From JASLEW01 sp963732005 (GTDB lineage: Bacteria; Acidobacteriota; Thermoanaerobaculia; Multivoradales; UBA5704): DNA of 64,000 bases. Location: positions 372,001 through 436,000 of the forward strand of contig CAVSXT010000004.1 of the NCBI GenBank assembly GCA_963732005.1, given 5' to 3'. Of this stretch, positions 62,944 through 64,000 are shown piece by piece (position 1 is the stretch's first letter; every line of letters begins with the position of its first letter). Below the pieces are notes generated by a model that was given only the letters and a program-made list of their open reading frames with translations, searched no databases and was not told where the DNA came from. A program made the position numbers and the translations under genes.

Positions 62944-63086
62944 GGATCTGGCACGAGCCGGCTCGCTCCCGGCACCTGGCGGCAGCTGCGGGTCGAGCAC
63001 GCTGGTAGCGGTTCGGGGTCGCTCCGTCCATGGTCGGAGGCGTGTTCTGCTGTGCTACGATGTGGCCCAGGAAGGAGACATACACC

Positions 63087-63350
63087 ATGCCTGCCAACGC
63101 TGTGGTTCGCGCTCGCGTCGACGAGCACATCAAGGAGGAAGCCGCCGCCGTCCTGGCGGCGATGGGCCTGACGCTGTCCGATGCCTTCCGGATTCTCCTC
63201 GCCCGCGTCGCAAACGAAAAGGCGCTGCCCTTCGAGCCGCTGGTCCCCAACGCCGAGACCATCGCCGCGATGAAGGAGGCGCGCCGGGGCAAGCTGTCTT
63301 CGTTCGATACCGTGGACGAGCTGATCCGGGATCTCGATGCGCCAGATTGA
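63087..63350 (+). CDS. RelB/DinJ-family antitoxin
   Basis: 87 residues from ATG 63087, with aaggaga upstream. The N-terminal ribbon-helix-helix is VVRARVDEHIKEEAAAVLAA, then MGLTLSDAFRILLARVAN. The C-terminal part LVPNAETIAAMKEARRGKLS and TVDELIRDLD is the toxin-binding extension typical of DinJ. It neutralises the partner toxin and represses the pair's promoter. Its end overlaps the toxin start by 14 bases. The pair is intact in a decayed island, so it may be held by addiction. Confidence 0.93.
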   Translation: MPANAVVRARVDEHIKEEAAAVLAAMGLTLSDAFRILLARVANEKALPFEPLVPNAETIAAMKEARRGKLSSFDTVDELIRDLDAPD

Positions 63351-63618
63351 ACGGACCAAGGCATTCAAGCGTGACTACAAGAAGGTCAAGGCCACTCCCA
63401 AACACCGTGACGTTGAGACTCTCTTGCGCCAGATCCTCGAGCTCCTCGTCGCCGACGGCTCCTTGCCCGAACGGAACCGCGATCACGCCCTGTCCGGCGA
63501 GTGGAAAGATCATCGGGATTGCCACCTCAAGCCGGATCTCGTCTTGATCTATCGCAAGCCAGACAAGAAGGTCTTACAGCTCGTGCGTCTTGGCTCGCAT
63601 AGCGATCTCGGCCTCTAA
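63337..63618 (+). CDS. YafQ-type mRNA interferase toxin
   Basis: 93 residues. It is a RelE-fold ribosome-dependent RNase of the YafQ group: FKRDYKKVKATPKHRDVETL, LPERNRDHALSGEWKDHRDC, HLKPDLVLIYRK and LQLVRLGSHSDLGL. The residues known to be important in YafQ are at the expected places: H50, H63, D67, R84 and H88. It would cleave mRNA in the ribosome A site when free of antitoxin. The start codon overlaps the antitoxin gene, so the two are translated together. Confidence 0.94.
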   Translation: MRQIERTKAFKRDYKKVKATPKHRDVETLLRQILELLVADGSLPERNRDHALSGEWKDHRDCHLKPDLVLIYRKPDKKVLQLVRLGSHSDLGL

Positions 63619-63841
63619 ACCAAGAGGGGCTCGCGTTCGCGCCGCCGACCGGTTCGCCGCCGGCGAGGTTCTCGCCCGCTCCGCTCCGGCCCAGCTGCCG
63701 CTGCGGCATGGGCGCCGGATGCGCCCGAGGGCGAAACCCGCGACGGCGGCCTCGATCCGGTCCGGAGCCTGCTGTTGAGGGTGGCAGCCCAGCCTGGCAG
63801 CTTCCGGGCCGCAATTGGCCGGTCTCCGCAGGCGACGGACA

Positions 63842-63878
63842 TGTCAGGCTTGACATTATGTCGTGACTGACATACTCT
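63842..63878 (+). promoter_or_regulatory. Promoter with two palindromic operator-like sites
   Basis: Two 14-bp dyads, TGTCAGGCTTGACA (63842-63855) and TGTCGTGACTGACA (63859-63872), are 3 bases apart. A perfect -35 TTGACA (63850-63855) lies in the first; the second lies in the spacer; a weak -10 TACTCT at 63873-63878 is 17 bases from the -35. It sits right before the GTG of the last partial gene. Confidence 0.55.
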
Positions 63879-63885
63879 CGGTCTT

Positions 63886-64000
63886 GTGAGCGGCGGCAAG
63901 GATCTGGTGCTTGCGGGAGGGGCCCTTCCGACGCCCCCCATGCCCATCGATGCTCGCCGTGAGACAGGCTTTCTGCTGCGGCTGCTGCAGGACGGCCAGA
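63886..64000 (+). CDS. Start of an unidentified gene (cut by window edge)
   Basis: From GTG 63886 a frame of 38 codons runs off the end: SGGKDLVLAGGALPTPPMPI then DARRETGFLLRLLQDGQ. The second part resembles the ARREAGFQLRL-type helix of phage-derived Gp49/HigB-like RelE-fold toxins, a weak match. The start codon lies about 7 bases after the -10, so it may be leaderless. The gene cannot be named from this piece. Confidence 0.45.
   Translation, partial: MSGGKDLVLAGGALPTPPMPIDARRETGFLLRLLQDGQ

Overview
The window is very GC-rich bacterial DNA with dense genes in both orientations. Several family signatures suggest an Acidobacteriota-type organism, perhaps Thermoanaerobaculia, recovered from an environmental genome: a GWxTD-like/VWA secreted protein, a secreted protein carrying the CTTNDLAVCLLGNRF domain, a cohesin-like lipoprotein, a FecR/W-rich protein, a HEVGH metalloprotease with a glutaminyl cyclase, and many alanine/glycine-rich signal peptides. 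This assignment is inferred from gene content; there is no rRNA or marker tree behind it.

Left end (1-4.1 kb): a mobile, decayed region. It holds the end of one unknown gene, a complete IS4-family element with perfect terminal repeats and target duplication, a SHOCT membrane protein, an IS630-family transposase split by a -1 frameshift, a gene fragment, and a frame-broken tyrosine integrase beside tRNA-Glu(TTC). Then 4.1-25 kb is mostly exported or metabolic single genes: HdeD-like protein, esterase with a VOC protein, amidohydrolase, glyA, GWxTD/VWA protein, LMF-like membrane protein, rhomboid, M20 peptidase, phosphoesterase, Nudix/TPM pair, a two-gene nucleotidyltransferase-like module, a sulfatase-like enzyme and a tryptophan-rich repeat protein.

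25.3-28.9 kb is a less GC-rich accessory patch. A 163-bp repeat occurs twice, about 2.1 kb apart and about 96 percent identical, on either side of a methyltransferase gene. Around the repeats are very small ORFs, an XRE regulator and a small protein family; this is the best candidate for something undescribed. From 29 to 41 kb come comM, a YdeI-like protein, a signalling-like protein and a glycan cluster: GT4, orphan ABC-2 permease, GT2, GT2-GT4 fusion, coiled-coil proteins, a separate GT2 and methyltransferase, then a GT2-methyltransferase fusion. A divergent promoter splits the cluster near 38.34 kb.

41.3-60.6 kb holds core and surface genes: DUF4337 protein, GGDEF-EAL protein, metalloprotease plus glutaminyl cyclase, tRNA-Gly(CCC), bactofilin, alanine dehydrogenase, rluD-lspA-thiE run, a frame-broken FecR protein with hexapeptide repeats, TPR-cNMP protein, def, cohesin-like lipoprotein, cysS, yraN, tRNA-Gly(GCC) and tRNA-Cys. 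The right end (60.7-64 kb) is a second decayed island: an integrase catalytic domain, the 3' half of a tRNA-Thr, IstB and transposase fragments, an intact DinJ/YafQ-type toxin-antitoxin pair, and the start of another gene behind a palindromic promoter.
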